64,000 nt of DNA, from the NCBI GenBank assembly GCA_005406025.1, contig BGZK01000748.1:124001-188000 (forward strand), given 5' to 3'. How positions within the stretch are numbered: the stretch's first letter is position 1; the number at the start of each line of letters is the position of its first letter. This DNA comes from Eumeta japonica. Lineage: Eukaryota > Arthropoda > Insecta > Lepidoptera > Psychidae. A model generated the notes under the pieces. That model saw only the letters and a program-made list of their open reading frames with translations. It was not told where the DNA came from and did no database searches. The position numbers and the translations under genes were made by a program. Positions 11,920-24,829 of the stretch are shown here, piece by piece.

Positions 11920-11988
11920 ACATACATACATACACACACGCACGCACACACACAAAGGCACACGCACACACACACACACACACACACT
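11920..11988. repeat. CA-rich microsatellite
   Basis: Imperfect (CA)n with CG and CATA interruptions. It begins as a short CATA run and continues as CACACA tracts. The minus-strand open frame over it (valine/cysteine-rich) is an artefact of the repeat. Confidence 0.9.
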
Positions 11989-12439
11989 TATGTATATACT
12001 TAATGTATTATATATATAAATACGCGCATGATATGTATATGTAAGTATGTAGTAGCTGGTCAGACAAAAACTCTTTGATTTTTCTTGTGGGTCACGTACC
12101 CATGTAGTTATTGCCCGCAACTCCACCGGAATAGACAAAATTAATTCTGTCATTTTTTGTATCGATCGATGTCAATCAAATCCCGTCCCTACTCGTTTTC
12201 GAGCCCAATCCCGTACTCAATTTCGCTTTCTGTCCTGTTTTCAATTCCGTATGCTCTACCAGCCATAGTACCGATTTGGACGAAAAAGGGAACAAATGCT
12301 AATACAGAAATTAAATATTAGGTATATTAGTCGCGGATAGTGTAGTTTTCTATAAATTAAAGAATTATTAAAATCATCTTGGGAATATAAATTCATGATT
12401 AACGCCGGGGATAAACTTAGGCAGCCTAATTTACTCGAG

Positions 12440-12620
12440 AATTGATTAGCTATCTATTAGTGAAAGAATATAATCGGTTTAATACAAATACGGATGAAAC
12501 AGGGGATAAACATTATTTTTTTTTAGAAACCTTCCCGGGTGTGCGTACAACAAAGTTTCATCGTAATCGGACTAATGGCTCGCATAGAAGACATACATTC
12601 ATTTTTATATATTTTAAGTT
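12440..12620 (+). repeat. Decayed LINE-type 3' region
   Basis: The phrase running from 'aaaccttcccgggtg' to 'aagtttcatcgtaatcgg' is a stock phrase of lepidopteran non-LTR retrotransposon 3' ends, with no coding sequence left. A similar phrase, 'ggtccagccgttctcga', follows near 13015-13040 and may belong to a second fragment. Confidence 0.4.
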
Positions 12621-14663
12621 CTACATCTTTTGTATCGATTGATATCAATCTTAATTTCGATATCATTTGACTCCGAACAAAAAAGAATTACGTATATCCA
12701 TCGTTTAAATCGGAGGTTATATTGAGTTGAGTTCATACAAAAAACCCTTAGAAAAAGTAGAGTCTTCAAATCTTCGAATTTTCAAATTTATCGGATGTTT
12801 TTTTAAATTTTTCTTTTAAAAACTTTTCACGGATTACAAAGAATATTTGAAATAAAAATTAGCGGTACCAATGTAGTCATACGCGAATTTTACGCTTAAC
12901 AGTACATTAGCGATTCATTTTTATTTATATTATTTCCGGGCAATTTTTCGAATTTTTCTCTTCATAAGAACCTTCCTCAGAATTCTAAAACTATTTGATA
13001 CAAAAAAATGGTCGGAATGGTCCAGCCGTTCTCGAATTTCGCGATTAGCAAAATATTTAGTGATTAATTTTTATTTAATGATATAAACTCACGCCTAACT
13101 TCAAAATATTTTTACTATTATTAAGTTTGAAATGAAAACGATCAAAGACTAAGATGCTGGTAAGAAGAGGTCCGAATAATAAGACGGACAATAAACACTG
13201 CTAATCAAAACAAAGAAACAAACGGGTTTGATAAAGCCTGCAAATTGAATATCTGGGCAGTTGCTTGATAGCATAGTTGAGATGAAGAAGGACAATAAAG
13301 GAAAGATATAAATAATACTTAATGCTGAAGGTCTGATTTTGACTACAATACACTGTAAAATAGCCAAATTAATGTATCAAATGGTGATATCTCTCACCAC
13401 GCAACGCGACCTTCATTAAATAACTAGTTAAATAAAGCAAGACTGAAACAGAACGAAAGAGAAATTTGGAAAGATATGTTGCAAGCTACAAAAACATAAA
13501 TACTGAAAATGTAATAAAATCCTTGAAAGAAATTCTATTAACTAGATCTATACGGTTAAAAGAATACACTATTATAGTCATTTTTAAAGAAGGATCGACA
13601 CCATTTATTTAACTCCTTTTTCAAGTTTACTGCAAAACAAATATAGGTTGATGCCCCGTTTATGGATGGCAGGTTGATGCTTGATGGTTTATGCGTGGGA
13701 GGACTCATTTACAAAAAAAAACATGATCTAATACAAGATAGATTACAAGGAGTAGATTATATTTGTACAGAACATCAATTACGTCATATTTTAGAAACTT
13801 TCAACGAAAACGCTGTATAAAGAGAAGATGCCGAAGAAAAAAATAATTTAGGAAAGATCTGTTATCTGGTCTGACTTCAGTTGTTCGCTGAAAGTTGCAC
13901 GAATACCGAGTGGTGATGCGCTGTCACCACTTCTAATCTAGACTACACTCATCGCATACATTCACGCTCGATTCGGTGTATCGAGACTTGTTCCTTTCAG
14001 TCGGTGCGACTAGTTGGTGATAATGATGATGATTTTTGACTATTTATAATTCACTCTTTTATTAGAAAGATTATAATTACATTCATACGAATCGAGCTTT
14101 CGTAGATCAACTAGCTAAATTCAGCTCAGAGCCGTGAGCCGCCATTTCTCGCTCGCAGCAATTAAACTTCAACGGCAAAACCGACGTGGGTGGTGCTTTT
14201 GACGTAACTGTAATTATTCTAATAGATTCCCGCATCGTATCATATGAAATTCATTTATTAACTACGAAATAATAATTGCTTTGAAGTAGGTTTAGGGGAA
14301 ATTTTATTCATGCTTGTTCCAATTTGTATGTCAAATCAAGAATTAAATGTAATGGGTTATTGATGTAAATATTACATTTATGGTATAGTGTAGGTGTGTG
14401 TTTGTGTATTTCAGCCGATAGTGTCTCGTATGTGAAGGTAGTGGGAATTTTTCTTTTCGCCGGAGGAAAGATTATAGACATAAATAACTCGGTCACCCAG
14501 ATGCGCCCATTACGCCGGTCACGCACGATTTTGTTGACGTGTGTTGGAAGCAGAATTTCGCAACGTTTAGAGCATAATATAATTTTAGATCCATTGTTAA
14601 TGTTTAGCTAGGTTTTGCTACAAGCACAATCCTAGGTTCTGAATAGGCACTAAACTGCGATGT

Positions 14664-14777
14664 ATGAAAGGAGCCATCGAGGCTATAACAACAATCGTTT
14701 TCATTGTGGTCGCGTCCTGCGGCCATTGTGAAGGCGTTATTACGGTCGAATGTATGTCCGGTGTTAAGAAAATATAG
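14664..14777 (+). CDS. Candidate small secreted peptide ORF (37 codons)
   Basis: From ATG at 14664 the frame reads MKGAIEAITTIVFIVVASCG, then HCEGVITVECMSGVKKI, then TAG. A short charged start, a hydrophobic core (ITTIVFIVVA) and a small-residue region before HCEG look like a signal peptide, leaving a mature part of about 17 residues with two cysteines. I recognise no family. Start context is ordinary, and no promoter or poly(A) signal clearly belongs to it. A short ORF like this can arise by chance. Confidence 0.2.
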   Translation: MKGAIEAITTIVFIVVASCGHCEGVITVECMSGVKKI

Positions 14778-17700
14778 GAATCAAATTGTAATCGCAGTGG
14801 TTTTTTGATGTACGGTCTTGTGTAACACGTCTAAATGAACATCGGTGTTCACTAAGAAACTGGAATTTTCGTTATAAATTGGTGATTTGAAAACAGCTTC
14901 TGAACGAGACGTCGTAGTGTTATTCTGATGGTTCCATAATTCGTTTCGATTAAAATCATTTTTTTGCATTAATAACTCGATTTAGTCGATGGATCATAAG
15001 AAAAAAATAAATTTAAAAACATTTGTCAATGTCGTTCATTCCATCATTAAATTGATGTTATTTGTGTCACATTGAAGATCAATTTTTAAAATACAAAAAT
15101 TTGTGGGTATTTTTTTTTGGTTGGAAAAACGTGAAAAGAGGCATTATGAAAACCGATTTTCCCTTAAAAAGATTCGATAACCAGTGAATCTTTTTTATCT
15201 AATATTTTATTATGGGATCTTCCTAAGGAGCGGGTAAGATACGAAGTTTTGTTCAGAGAAATGATTTGTGCAATGTGGTATCTCAGTTATAATCAGTGGC
15301 ACGTGTCTGTGGTGGTTTTAGGAACCTTTTTTCACCCTTGCAAGAATAGATGACTGATGATTTGATACGCAGACGCCGATTAGAAAGTGCACAGCATTCT
15401 ATTTCTGAGGAGCCTTAGCTCGTAACATTTTGCCAAAGCTCATCTGATTGCACTGCGTACTGCCGATGTTCCATCACATCAGATGAAAGTCCAAACAAAA
15501 TATAGGTTGGAAGTGAACCCAATTCAATGTTCGAAATCAGGTACCTTAATTTTTTTGTACAACGGTGATCATCTTTATCAGCTTTCCATATAAAGAAGCT
15601 ATGTCAAATTTATCTGAAATTCTAATCATTAAATTTGATTATTGATCAATCCGTTGTCAAGTTTAGATAGATAGATAGTTTTTATTCATATATCTTTTCA
15701 AGGCACTTGTTGAGTGGCGCCATTAGATTATAATTGTCAATTTAAGTATTTTAGGCCTAAGGTGAAACTCAATATGTCAGAGTTCATATGAAAATAATCA
15801 CACACCCTGAACCTCATGTCTCTTGAATGCAATTAAATATTGTGTAGGTATTGTATTTGTACGCCTTTGTTTTCATTTTGTGTTTTCTAATTCGCTTTTA
15901 AAAAGTACAACGTTACACTTATTTTAATACAAGTTTTTGTCCACTTGTGCAGATGTTTTTACATATTTCATTTTCTCTCTATAGCTGACACAAGTCTAAA
16001 ACTCGACTATAATTCGTATTAATAGAACGTCTGCTATGTATTTAAGCAAACACCATTAAAGGCGTGGGAAGGAGTAGCTATTTGCAACATTGTGCAATAC
16101 ATTACTAGAATAACCGTTCACACCATTAAGTCCAAACTAGCATTATAAGGCATTCCAGAGATTATTTACACTTGCGCAAAGTCATGGCTTACTATTTGTA
16201 TATATAATAGAAATGTAAAAAACTCGTTTCTGTGCATTAAAAATATTTATCGAAACCTGAAAGGAGTAATATAAGGGAGTGTAACGGAGTACAAGACTGT
16301 TTTTGAAAACTGTCTGTTTCCTTGTCTGTTTGAATACACTTATCTCCGAAACCACACGGTGAATTTTCATGGTATTTTGCCAGGTACTTGAGCACAAGGG
16401 TGGATCCAGCTATCTAACCGGTGGAGGGTTCCACATACGAGGTTCAAACAGGACTACTCCAATCCGAGTACAATCATAAGACGAAGACTCATCCCTGGGC
16501 GTGAATGGAGTCATGACCACTGTGACATCCTCTGCATGGCTTAGGCTAACATGTAGATTTTATTTTATCAAAATCGGCTCAGGGAGAATTAGTTGAATAT
16601 CAAAAAGCGCACACAAATTTTTTGATGTTTATCTTCATGACACGGCGGATTAGTACACACATAAAACAATAGATGGTGTTATTAAATTTTTTCATAAGCT
16701 TACTTCACGTCAGCGGCATAAGTATTTTTACAATAGCGACAGTATTGTCAGAATTTTTTGAAGTTATGACATTACGTATTCATATTTCGATTCAAATGTC
16801 GTTATATTGTAATAATTATGCTAAAGCCCCGAACACATATTTGATATTCATTAAAGTCTGACATTTTTTAATCATATTTACTTTTTTTTTTCATTGCAAT
16901 TACAGATCTTCTATTGTCGTTGATATTCCAATAAAAAAACACAAAAAATATTATCAGACTGAAACTAAAACCTTAGAAATGCCAGATAAAAAACTTAATT
17001 TAAACATATGTCCTCGGACGTGTTACCCATCCGCTTTTTTGAACTTAAATTAAAATTTAACAATGACCGTTTCCTTCTGTAATTAAGAAACACCTTTTAT
17101 GTGCATCAATCTCGGTTTCAATAATGATTCCTCTGTTGGGTTCGATTTTGATTTCTTCTCGTTTCACGACTCGTTCAACATCGGCGTTGGAAAGGGAATC
17201 CAAATCGAGAACTACCCTAGACAATGCTGTTAGTGATAACCAATTACTGCTTCTGTCGAGATTGTTCCTTTTATGTCAAAGTATCTATCTATCATTTATC
17301 CCATTTAGAGGCATGATCTATCTCTATTATAATCCGTCCGATCGTTTGAGTGCGATTGAAGGATAAAAATACAAATAAATTAACATTTATAATATAAAAT
17401 TAGACATTTCCCGACCGCTTTTGCTGTGTGTTATTAACCTGACATTAAAATTTATCTAATAGTTTTTATCTCCGATTCCGGTTCTGCGCTTCATTCCATC
17501 CCGGTCCCGATGTCGGTCTTGATCCTCCCTCGGAGATTCGTCACAATATTTCTGTTACATATTCCTTTTTTTCGTTTCTCTGTATACAAAGTGCTCTATT
17601 CGTGTCGCTGGAGATAATCTACTTTTGTACTTCATTAGACTATGTATAAAAAATTAGACATTAAAACTTGCAATTGTACTCGTATTGCCGGTGAAGTCGG

Positions 17701-19879
17701 GGCACACCTACGGTTTCTTGTCAGCGGCCCGCGACAAATTGCGACCGTTGCTATTTCTACAAACGCCAACGCTTTAGTGTTACAAACGTTCGTCTACAAT
17801 ATTAAAACTTCGAATCTCTAGACCACGTGATATATCGTTACCTAACGTCAATCTCCTACACTTACATTATCTCCTATGAGCGAAGTTACATATCTAGGCC
17901 TGCGGATCGAGTGGCCTTGACCTTTAACCTTCTGCGTTGGTCCAATGAGAGTTTCAGGATGTCAGCCAAGGATGTCATTGAAATGATTAGCTTGACACAA
18001 TTAAAAAAAAATCCTCAATTCGCCCGAGCTCGGGTGTCGATCCTGTTACGGCCGGCTGCGAAAGCGACACCATTCTCACATTAAACGAAACATATCATTG
18101 ATTTTAAGTTATTTATGTGGCGATCGTGACCCAACTTTATAGTCAAATTCGATTTGGAATCGGACCACCGCCGGCCGCATGCATGACGCGGTGGGCTCGC
18201 TACGACAATAATTCATGTACGCTCAGCCGAATATATATTATTTCTGTGCGATATCGATGGCAACGTTGCGGTTACACAAAATGAAATGGTTTAGACGAGT
18301 GACGATTAAATTTCTTCAATGATCCCTTCCGTAAATATAGGTTATGAATAAAAGGTAAATAAGATTGTAAAGAATAATGGATAAGTTTATACTTACGTCA
18401 GCAATATAACACTGACGAATTTCTTTGTTTTTAAGAAATGAAAATTTAAGACAACGCCTAATGAGTACAATTGCGACTTCACAAAGAGGGAACGTTGCGA
18501 GACCCATATATTTTATTAGCAATCATATTTTGAATGAGATCTGTGGAATTTTAAGTTACGTACAGTACGCGCCAAACATAAATGTAAACATAAACATAAT
18601 TGAAGTTAGCGACGAAGTTTCATACGGGCAGACAATAAGGCGAACGACACTTTCCTCCTACTCCAGAAACACTATGGCCGTGCACGTAGACGCGCGACGT
18701 TCAAAGACATCTTTACATTGAACATTGAAAGCACCAGAGACAATTTTCTTACTTCTTTCATTTCCGATAATTAAATAGACTAAAAAAATTTTAGACAAAG
18801 CTAAATAAGTACGAGTCGATCTCGAAATCGATTTTGAGTTGTGCAGCTTTATATTAGTTGTTAAATGTACAAATAAAGATGGCATGACTTTCGCTATATA
18901 GCCACGGTAGGTAAATACTTACACGCTTTATAATAACTATAAATGTACATTTATTTCCCAGAGGCGTACAAGCAAAAACCACAGAACTGTCTAGAATCAC
19001 ACCACATACATACATTTATACATTCATCTCTATTGTTTTACTGAAATCGACGATTGTTTCTTAAAAGTTTGATTTTTAGTTCTTCAAATTTTGTCCTAAC
19101 TTTACACACCACCGGTCTGTTCTGCTTATTTTGCTTTTGTTCTGATTTTCTAGGGCGTTCCTTACAGACTATTCTATCGCACACGTTCGCTATATAGATG
19201 TCTTCCGGTTCACTCATCATCTCGAGAAGGTCAAACCACCTAAATATACCCTTTAGTCACCACACCTTCTTTCAAGCCCAATTAATTTTTTAGAAGAGAT
19301 TCAATATATACACAACATCAAGGTATGACGAAATAGACTTTGTATGCTGAAAATTTTATATTTTTCGCACATTGTTTAGTTGCAAAAAAAGCTTTTAATA
19401 CATGCACATTATGATTTTTTTATAATATGAATTTAATTACCGATACCATCCGTAGCGATGTTTGTATTTTTTTTTTTAGAAATAGTGGAAAAGATACATC
19501 GCCCGATCGATAATATGATATTCCGAAATTTATCAAAAAATAACCTTATAAAAAATTTAATCTAAAGTCTCAGCATCACATTGGAATATTTCGTTACATA
19601 TTTCTATTAAGTATGGTGCAATCGTTAGGTATATATTTGTCCATTTGACCCTTATTAGGGTCCTTTTGGTATGCAGATTCCTATTGTCGTATCAATACTG
19701 TATTCTGTTTTAAAAACGCACTTTTTGACATAGAAAAAATCAAGTTATCAAATTAAATTGAGTTTTCTAATTTAATCCTTCTTATCGTTGAAGCAATGCA
19801 TTGAGTTCGGTCAGTCGGGATTCCCTTTTATGTTCTCATGGAGACGGCTGCAGATCGCATAAGGTAATAAGAAACTTAC

Positions 19880-19936
19880 CTCAAAATATCGAAGCTCTCA
19901 GTATTCGCGGCGGGCTCTGGCAGTTCCCGGCGCGGA
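19880..19936 (-). other. Candidate untranslated or cassette exon
   Basis: On the minus strand a plausible acceptor (TTATCGTTCACACGCAG) and a strong donor (GAG|GTAAGT) bound 57 GC-rich bases. One frame is fully open (PRRELPEPAANTESFDIL). Its phase does not fit between the two Rnd-like exons that flank it, so it is not a coding cassette of that transcript as I read it. An NRF1-like motif GCGCATGCG lies about 60 bases upstream (19995-20003), so the segment could instead be part of a 5' untranslated exon from an internal promoter. Confidence 0.25.
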
Positions 19937-20905
19937 CTGCGTGTGAACGATAAAATGTTCAGCTTTTATTAACCTTAACGGCGCTTTATAGCCGGCGCAT
20001 GCGTGTACTGCTAAACCGGGCTTAGGGATCCGTAGACGCTGCGAAATCGGGGTCAGATTTTTAATATGCGCGGTGAAGTGTAGCTGTAGTAAAGGTCCGT
20101 ATCGAATGGATGTTCACGACAGTGACGGCGACGGAGCGGCCGCTGTGCGGTACGTCGCTTTCAAACTAAAACAACGTCAGATCGGATCCCTTCAAGGAAA
20201 CTGTCGCTCACAATCAAATGGGAAAATTCACCAATAAGTTTGTAACTTAAGTTAAACTAAGCCGCAACTTCGTAGCTCGCTGCACGCTAACCCGTTGTTT
20301 CCGGACGTCATAATCTAATTGGCGACAACGGTGGTTAGAAAAAGAAATAAAGACATTTCAAATAACGGAAAGTGTGTTATATTTTCAATCGCAGGTTGTA
20401 TCGATGCTTAAAATACGCGATAGAGCCAGTCGATTTCAGATGTGATGTACCGAGAGGTAGAGATAGTGCGCCGCACGCGACGACCGCACGAAACAATGTG
20501 TATGCAAAAATGTACGACCGTGTGTCTGACATAATAACGCTGTATCAATTAAAATAAACCCGTTCCCAATTGAAACTCCAAACGAAAGCCTTTGGGTCTA
20601 CGTAAATGATAATTTATTAATATGCGGGAAATATTTTAGATTGTTCCTTTTTAAAACCATATTTTTTTTAATCGTGAAAAAGTCCGAAGACACTAGGATG
20701 TGTTTTTCGAATTCAAATAGTTAACTGTACCCATAAGTCAATTCTATATAAGTATTTATATAAAATTGATTTTTTGAGGTATCTGCCGTTGCCTTTAAAA
20801 GTTTTCAACGCAATATGAGCTTTCGCGTAGGGCCTAGGTAAAGTACTTCTTCAAGTGAAATAAAAGGATCGTAGAAATTATTCTGAAGTGGGGCTACCAA
20901 AAACC

Positions 20906-20995
20906 ACAATAATATTTGCAATCTACTATGAAGGGGTAGATGTTATATAAACAATAATATTTGCAGTCTATTTTAAAGGAGTAATAAATATTATA
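20906..20995. repeat. Imperfect tandem duplication, two 45-bp units
   Basis: The unit beginning ACAATAATATTTGCA at 20906 is repeated at 20951, with matching 'gtcta', 'aagg' and 'gta' blocks. Unit two has several substitutions. No function is apparent. Confidence 0.7.
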
Positions 20996-22556
20996 CAAAA
21001 TTAATTTAGTTATACCTTAAATAAAAGGGCCAATAGATAACAGAATAAATACCGCATCGAACGAATGTATCAACACTTAAAGCGGGTTATACCGAGAACT
21101 GTAATTATTTTACTTCATAGATATTTTGTTCTACTTTTTCTTTTTTACATTAAAAAAATGTGGCGCCATTAAATTCTTCAAATTATGCACTTACGAAAAA
21201 TTTGGTGTAATCCGAATGGCATTAGCAACCCACTGTAATTCTTTTACAAAGTATACAATTCCTTTCTTTCTCTGTTACATTTGTTTACATTTAATTATAA
21301 ACTAATAAATATTCACGTGAAACGTTTAAGCCGCAGAAGTTGTCTAAGGATTAAATCTATATAAGTACGTACCTTCTTTTATATGAATATATACGTATTG
21401 AATTTTAAACAAAGACAAACAAGTTATATTTATAAACAATATTTACCAATACAATCCCACGTATCGAAGATAACGCCCGCAATTCGACAACAACGAATTT
21501 GCAGTTTAAATTGAAATAACCGACCGTACACGGTTAATGTGGCCATATGCAACCGACACACGTGCGAATTATTGACAAACGAACGACGTTACACGGCTCG
21601 ATAACGACATACATGACACCTCACATTATCCTAAAGCAGCACTTGTTTTACGTATCGCATATAAGTAATGTAGATAGATATAGATAGGTGATAGGTGGAT
21701 AGAAAGCAAGAGGAGGCAGGCATTAGTTCTTTTTGCAAGGGTTAAGCAAAGGGCGGTAGAATTTATAAGGATCTTTAAGCTTTTTCGTGCTCGTGTACAT
21801 TAAACTTTGCTCAGATCTATAGACCCCCATTGGCCATGTGAATTGTCGTTCGTTCAACCCGCTCGATAGCGCTAAATCGCTCTAAATTAACCCTGGCGCT
21901 GCCTAGCCTCGAGTTGTATTAAGTTGTCCATCGTCCTCGTTCACGTAATTCTCACGTTAATTGTTCTTATAAAACAGTAAAAGTTTACAAGTCGCAACTG
22001 AAACGTAGGCACGGTATGATCATGAAGTGGCGTTTGCGCCTGCGTGGTGTGCGCCGTGATTTTGTGGCAACCTCAGTAGGCCTTAAAAATAAACAGTGTT
22101 AACATTAAAGCGGAAATCAAATTATATCAAGGAGCAAATAAAGTTTGTTTGTTTTAATCCGCTAAATAATTAGTATTTCTACATACGTTCAGCACATCCT
22201 CGGGGAATATTAAAAAAAATACCTAATCATATTACTGAATTCGATCAAAACAATGAACAAATTATTTTTCTTTTTGGACAAGAATTAAAATTTTAAGTAA
22301 TACAACGGTTTCGTAAAAAAGGTTTTCCTGAGAATGTGCTGATTTAGCACGAAACTTATGTAGAAATAAAATGAGATGTAGATGTTAATGCTCTCGAATC
22401 AATATTCAGTTCTTTGGACGAAAATAAATTTCTGCGAATTAATACCTAACACAATAGTCGCTAGCTTTTTTTTTAATTCCTAATAATTTTTTGTATCAGG
22501 CTAAATTTTTTCAATCTTTGTTTTTGTTTAACTTGTAAAATCAAAAATGTGACTAG

Positions 22557-22631
22557 TCTTTCATGAAGGCTTTTCTATAATCTTTCATGAAGGCTTTCCA
22601 TGAGTCTAGAAACTGTTCATGAAAGATTATA
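22557..22631. repeat. Direct and inverted repeat cluster forming a 16-bp perfect hairpin
   Basis: TCTTTCATGAAGGCTTT occurs twice in direct orientation (22557-22573 and 22581-22597), and an inverted copy of its core follows. Arms 22576-22591 and 22616-22631 (TATAATCTTTCATGAA and its exact complement) form a 16-bp stem with a 24-base loop. It may be a decayed MITE or a structured RNA. I recognise no family. Confidence 0.75.
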
Positions 22632-23739
22632 CAATTAGTTATACATTGTATTTACTAAAAGCACAAAGACGTACTATACAATGATTTGATTAGTAGACGC
22701 TAACCACAAGTCTGGAAGGTCTCACATATTACACTATGCAATATAATCACTAACACGGTCATCTTAATAATTTGGGTGAAACGCAATCAAATATACATTA
22801 CCTATCTTATAAATTTAAACTATAATTTTTTAAGAACTTATAATGATTTCAAGATACATTGAAAAAAGACCCCACTCAATGAAGTTGGAAGAGATATATT
22901 ATTTTTAATTATGTAATTTTTACGTCACAGATTAATATTGAGTTTTGTTTGAATATCTCTTACGCTACAGAGAACAAAATCGATCCCTACAAAAATATTG
23001 ATAAATAGATATTAAACCTTTAAACTCATTACCGTTTCTTTTCTCCTTCGTAGTTGAATAATATAGTGATGGCCGGAGATCAAGAACATAGTCTTCTATA
23101 AGAAATATTCAAATCCTAACCGTGTACAAATCGACGAATGAGCTTCTGTGATCTGAGTAGAAAACAGAGCTTCCATATTGAACCATTAAGGAGCATTCAA
23201 AAAGAGCACAAATACATTTGGATTGAGTGGAGCAATCGAGGAGATCGAGGAGTCCGCGAGAAGAACGTGGATCAGGCAGTGGTGTTTATTAAGCGAACAG
23301 GTAGACGCCGGGCGACGACGAGCTTCATGCCGCCGGATCTGAAGATTTTGTTATTCGCGTGGATAAAAGTTTTACGAAACTTTCGCTGTTAGCCGCCAAT
23401 TTCCTTGAGAATCGACAGAAATTACACAATGGAGCTGTAAGTGCACATCCCTAAGAATTGACACGTATGCTGCCTTAGCCAGAGGTAAGCTATAAATATT
23501 CGCCGATAAAATCGTAGCAGGTGAATATGTCTAGTCTGTCACGATAAATTTCCTTTACTAGATATTCAAACTTAATATTAATGTCATATTACAATCAAAT
23601 AAAAAAAAGGACACAAAATGCGACTTCCTCTTGACGTAAAAATAAAATAAGCGGTCGATCGCGAGCTTCGATAATTCATAGAGAAAAAAACATTTGTACT
23701 GCGTTCGGATAACTTAATTCCAGCAAGAGCTTTTCCGCT

Positions 23740-23900
23740 GCGGAAACCGGCCTATTATTATTTGGACTTTTCACCCTTTCGCCTCGGTAATCGCTTTAAA
23801 GCGATTTCAACTCATTAAGGTTATATTTTTCAGCAAAACGAGTTTTGTTTTTAACGATGACTCGGCGCGCGCCCGGCCGGCTGAAAGAATTCAATTTAAT
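23740..23900. other. GC-rich island with an 18-bp palindrome, candidate regulatory DNA
   Basis: This stretch is GC-richer than its surroundings and mixes short AT tracts with CpG-rich blocks. It contains the perfect palindrome AATCGCTTTAAAGCGATT (23789-23806). No coding frame or repeat family is recognised. Intronic islands of this texture are often conserved noncoding elements, but conservation cannot be judged from one sequence. Confidence 0.3.
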
Positions 23901-24741
23901 GAAGCCGAAAGTTTATATTGGATTGCGTTCATGTTAAAATTCTGTTTATTGCACTGTTTGGTTTTTTTTATGACTAATAAATACTGTCGATTAAATGTTT
24001 TCCAAAAATTTATCGTAAATGGCGAACTTTATTACGCATAGTAACCTACGTATTAAAATCGACACACTCGAGTCTTTAATATATGCGTTGAATCAATTCT
24101 GACGTTGGCCTTCTCGCTTTAAATTCATGATTATGTAAATTTTTCAACCGCACTTATGGTCTGAATCCGACTTGTACAAGCGACGATCCGCGTCTAACAC
24201 AAAGCGTTTACGCACACTCATTGAAAATTGAAAGGAAGAACCCATTTGGAAATAGAAAAGGGAGAAGAAACAACGAGAAGTTTCTTCTTCTATAAGAGGA
24301 GTCTACTAGGTCGAAGTCCTCGCGCTGGTCGAAAACCGATTAGCAAGTCTAAATCGTTCTGGTTAATATTCTTTGGATTTCCTTCTCGTCCTTTATCTTT
24401 TCACGCGCAGTTGTAATTAATACTACTCAGGCATTTCTACTTTAGTCCTCACCATGTGAAGAATATATTTTTTTAAAGTATATGGTATGTAACTTTTAAT
24501 TCGCAAAGAATTTTTCTACATTAAATTACCGCAATTCAATATAGAAAAAACGCTTTCAGATCTTGATTGGCACTGGGCTGGGGTGGAAAGTTCCAGATCC
24601 AACTCCTCAATCTAAAATAAAGAATGTAGAAGGATTGGTTTCAATAGTGACGCGATTGAAACTCTGACACAACAACAAACAAGAACAACAAATCAAACAA
24701 CAACTTTCCAAGTTTCCCTCTACTTCAAAAACAGCACTCAC

Positions 24742-24829
24742 CGGAGGTGTCCCAGACTGAGTAGTTGACGGTGTGGTCGGCCACGGCGCACGTGTGTCCA
24801 TATTTTTCAAAACCGGTCGGGGCGTATGT
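24742..24829 (-). CDS. Rnd-like Rho-family GTPase, exon with the effector loop (switch I)
   Basis: This 88-nt exon encodes 29 residues plus the first base of a glycine codon, from TYAPTGFEKYGHTC to NYSVWDTS|G. The acceptor is TTTTGTTGCAG and the donor is CCG|GTGAGT. TYAPTGFEKY aligns with the Rho effector loop 'YVPTVFENY'; the magnesium- and GTP-sensing threonine is kept, while the two valines have become alanine and glycine, which could change effector choice. WDTSG replaces the usual DTAG and matches vertebrate Rnd. The split glycine codon joins exactly to the exon at 5249-5140. The preceding exon should carry the P-loop (GxxxxGK[ST]); I found no such motif on the minus strand between here and 64000. 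Confidence 0.9.

Larger units (their letters stand above)
5250..24741 (-). other. Large intron of the Rnd-like gene (about 19.5 kb)
   Basis: This phase-1 intron separates the effector-loop exon from the switch II exon. It hosts a tRNA-Phe gene, the first mariner relic with its Helentron-like insert, a CA-rich microsatellite, LINE-type tails, several hairpins and a few GC-rich islands. Between the features listed separately I see only AT-rich noncoding sequence. Short open frames there are at chance density and I recognise no protein in them. Confidence 0.65.
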
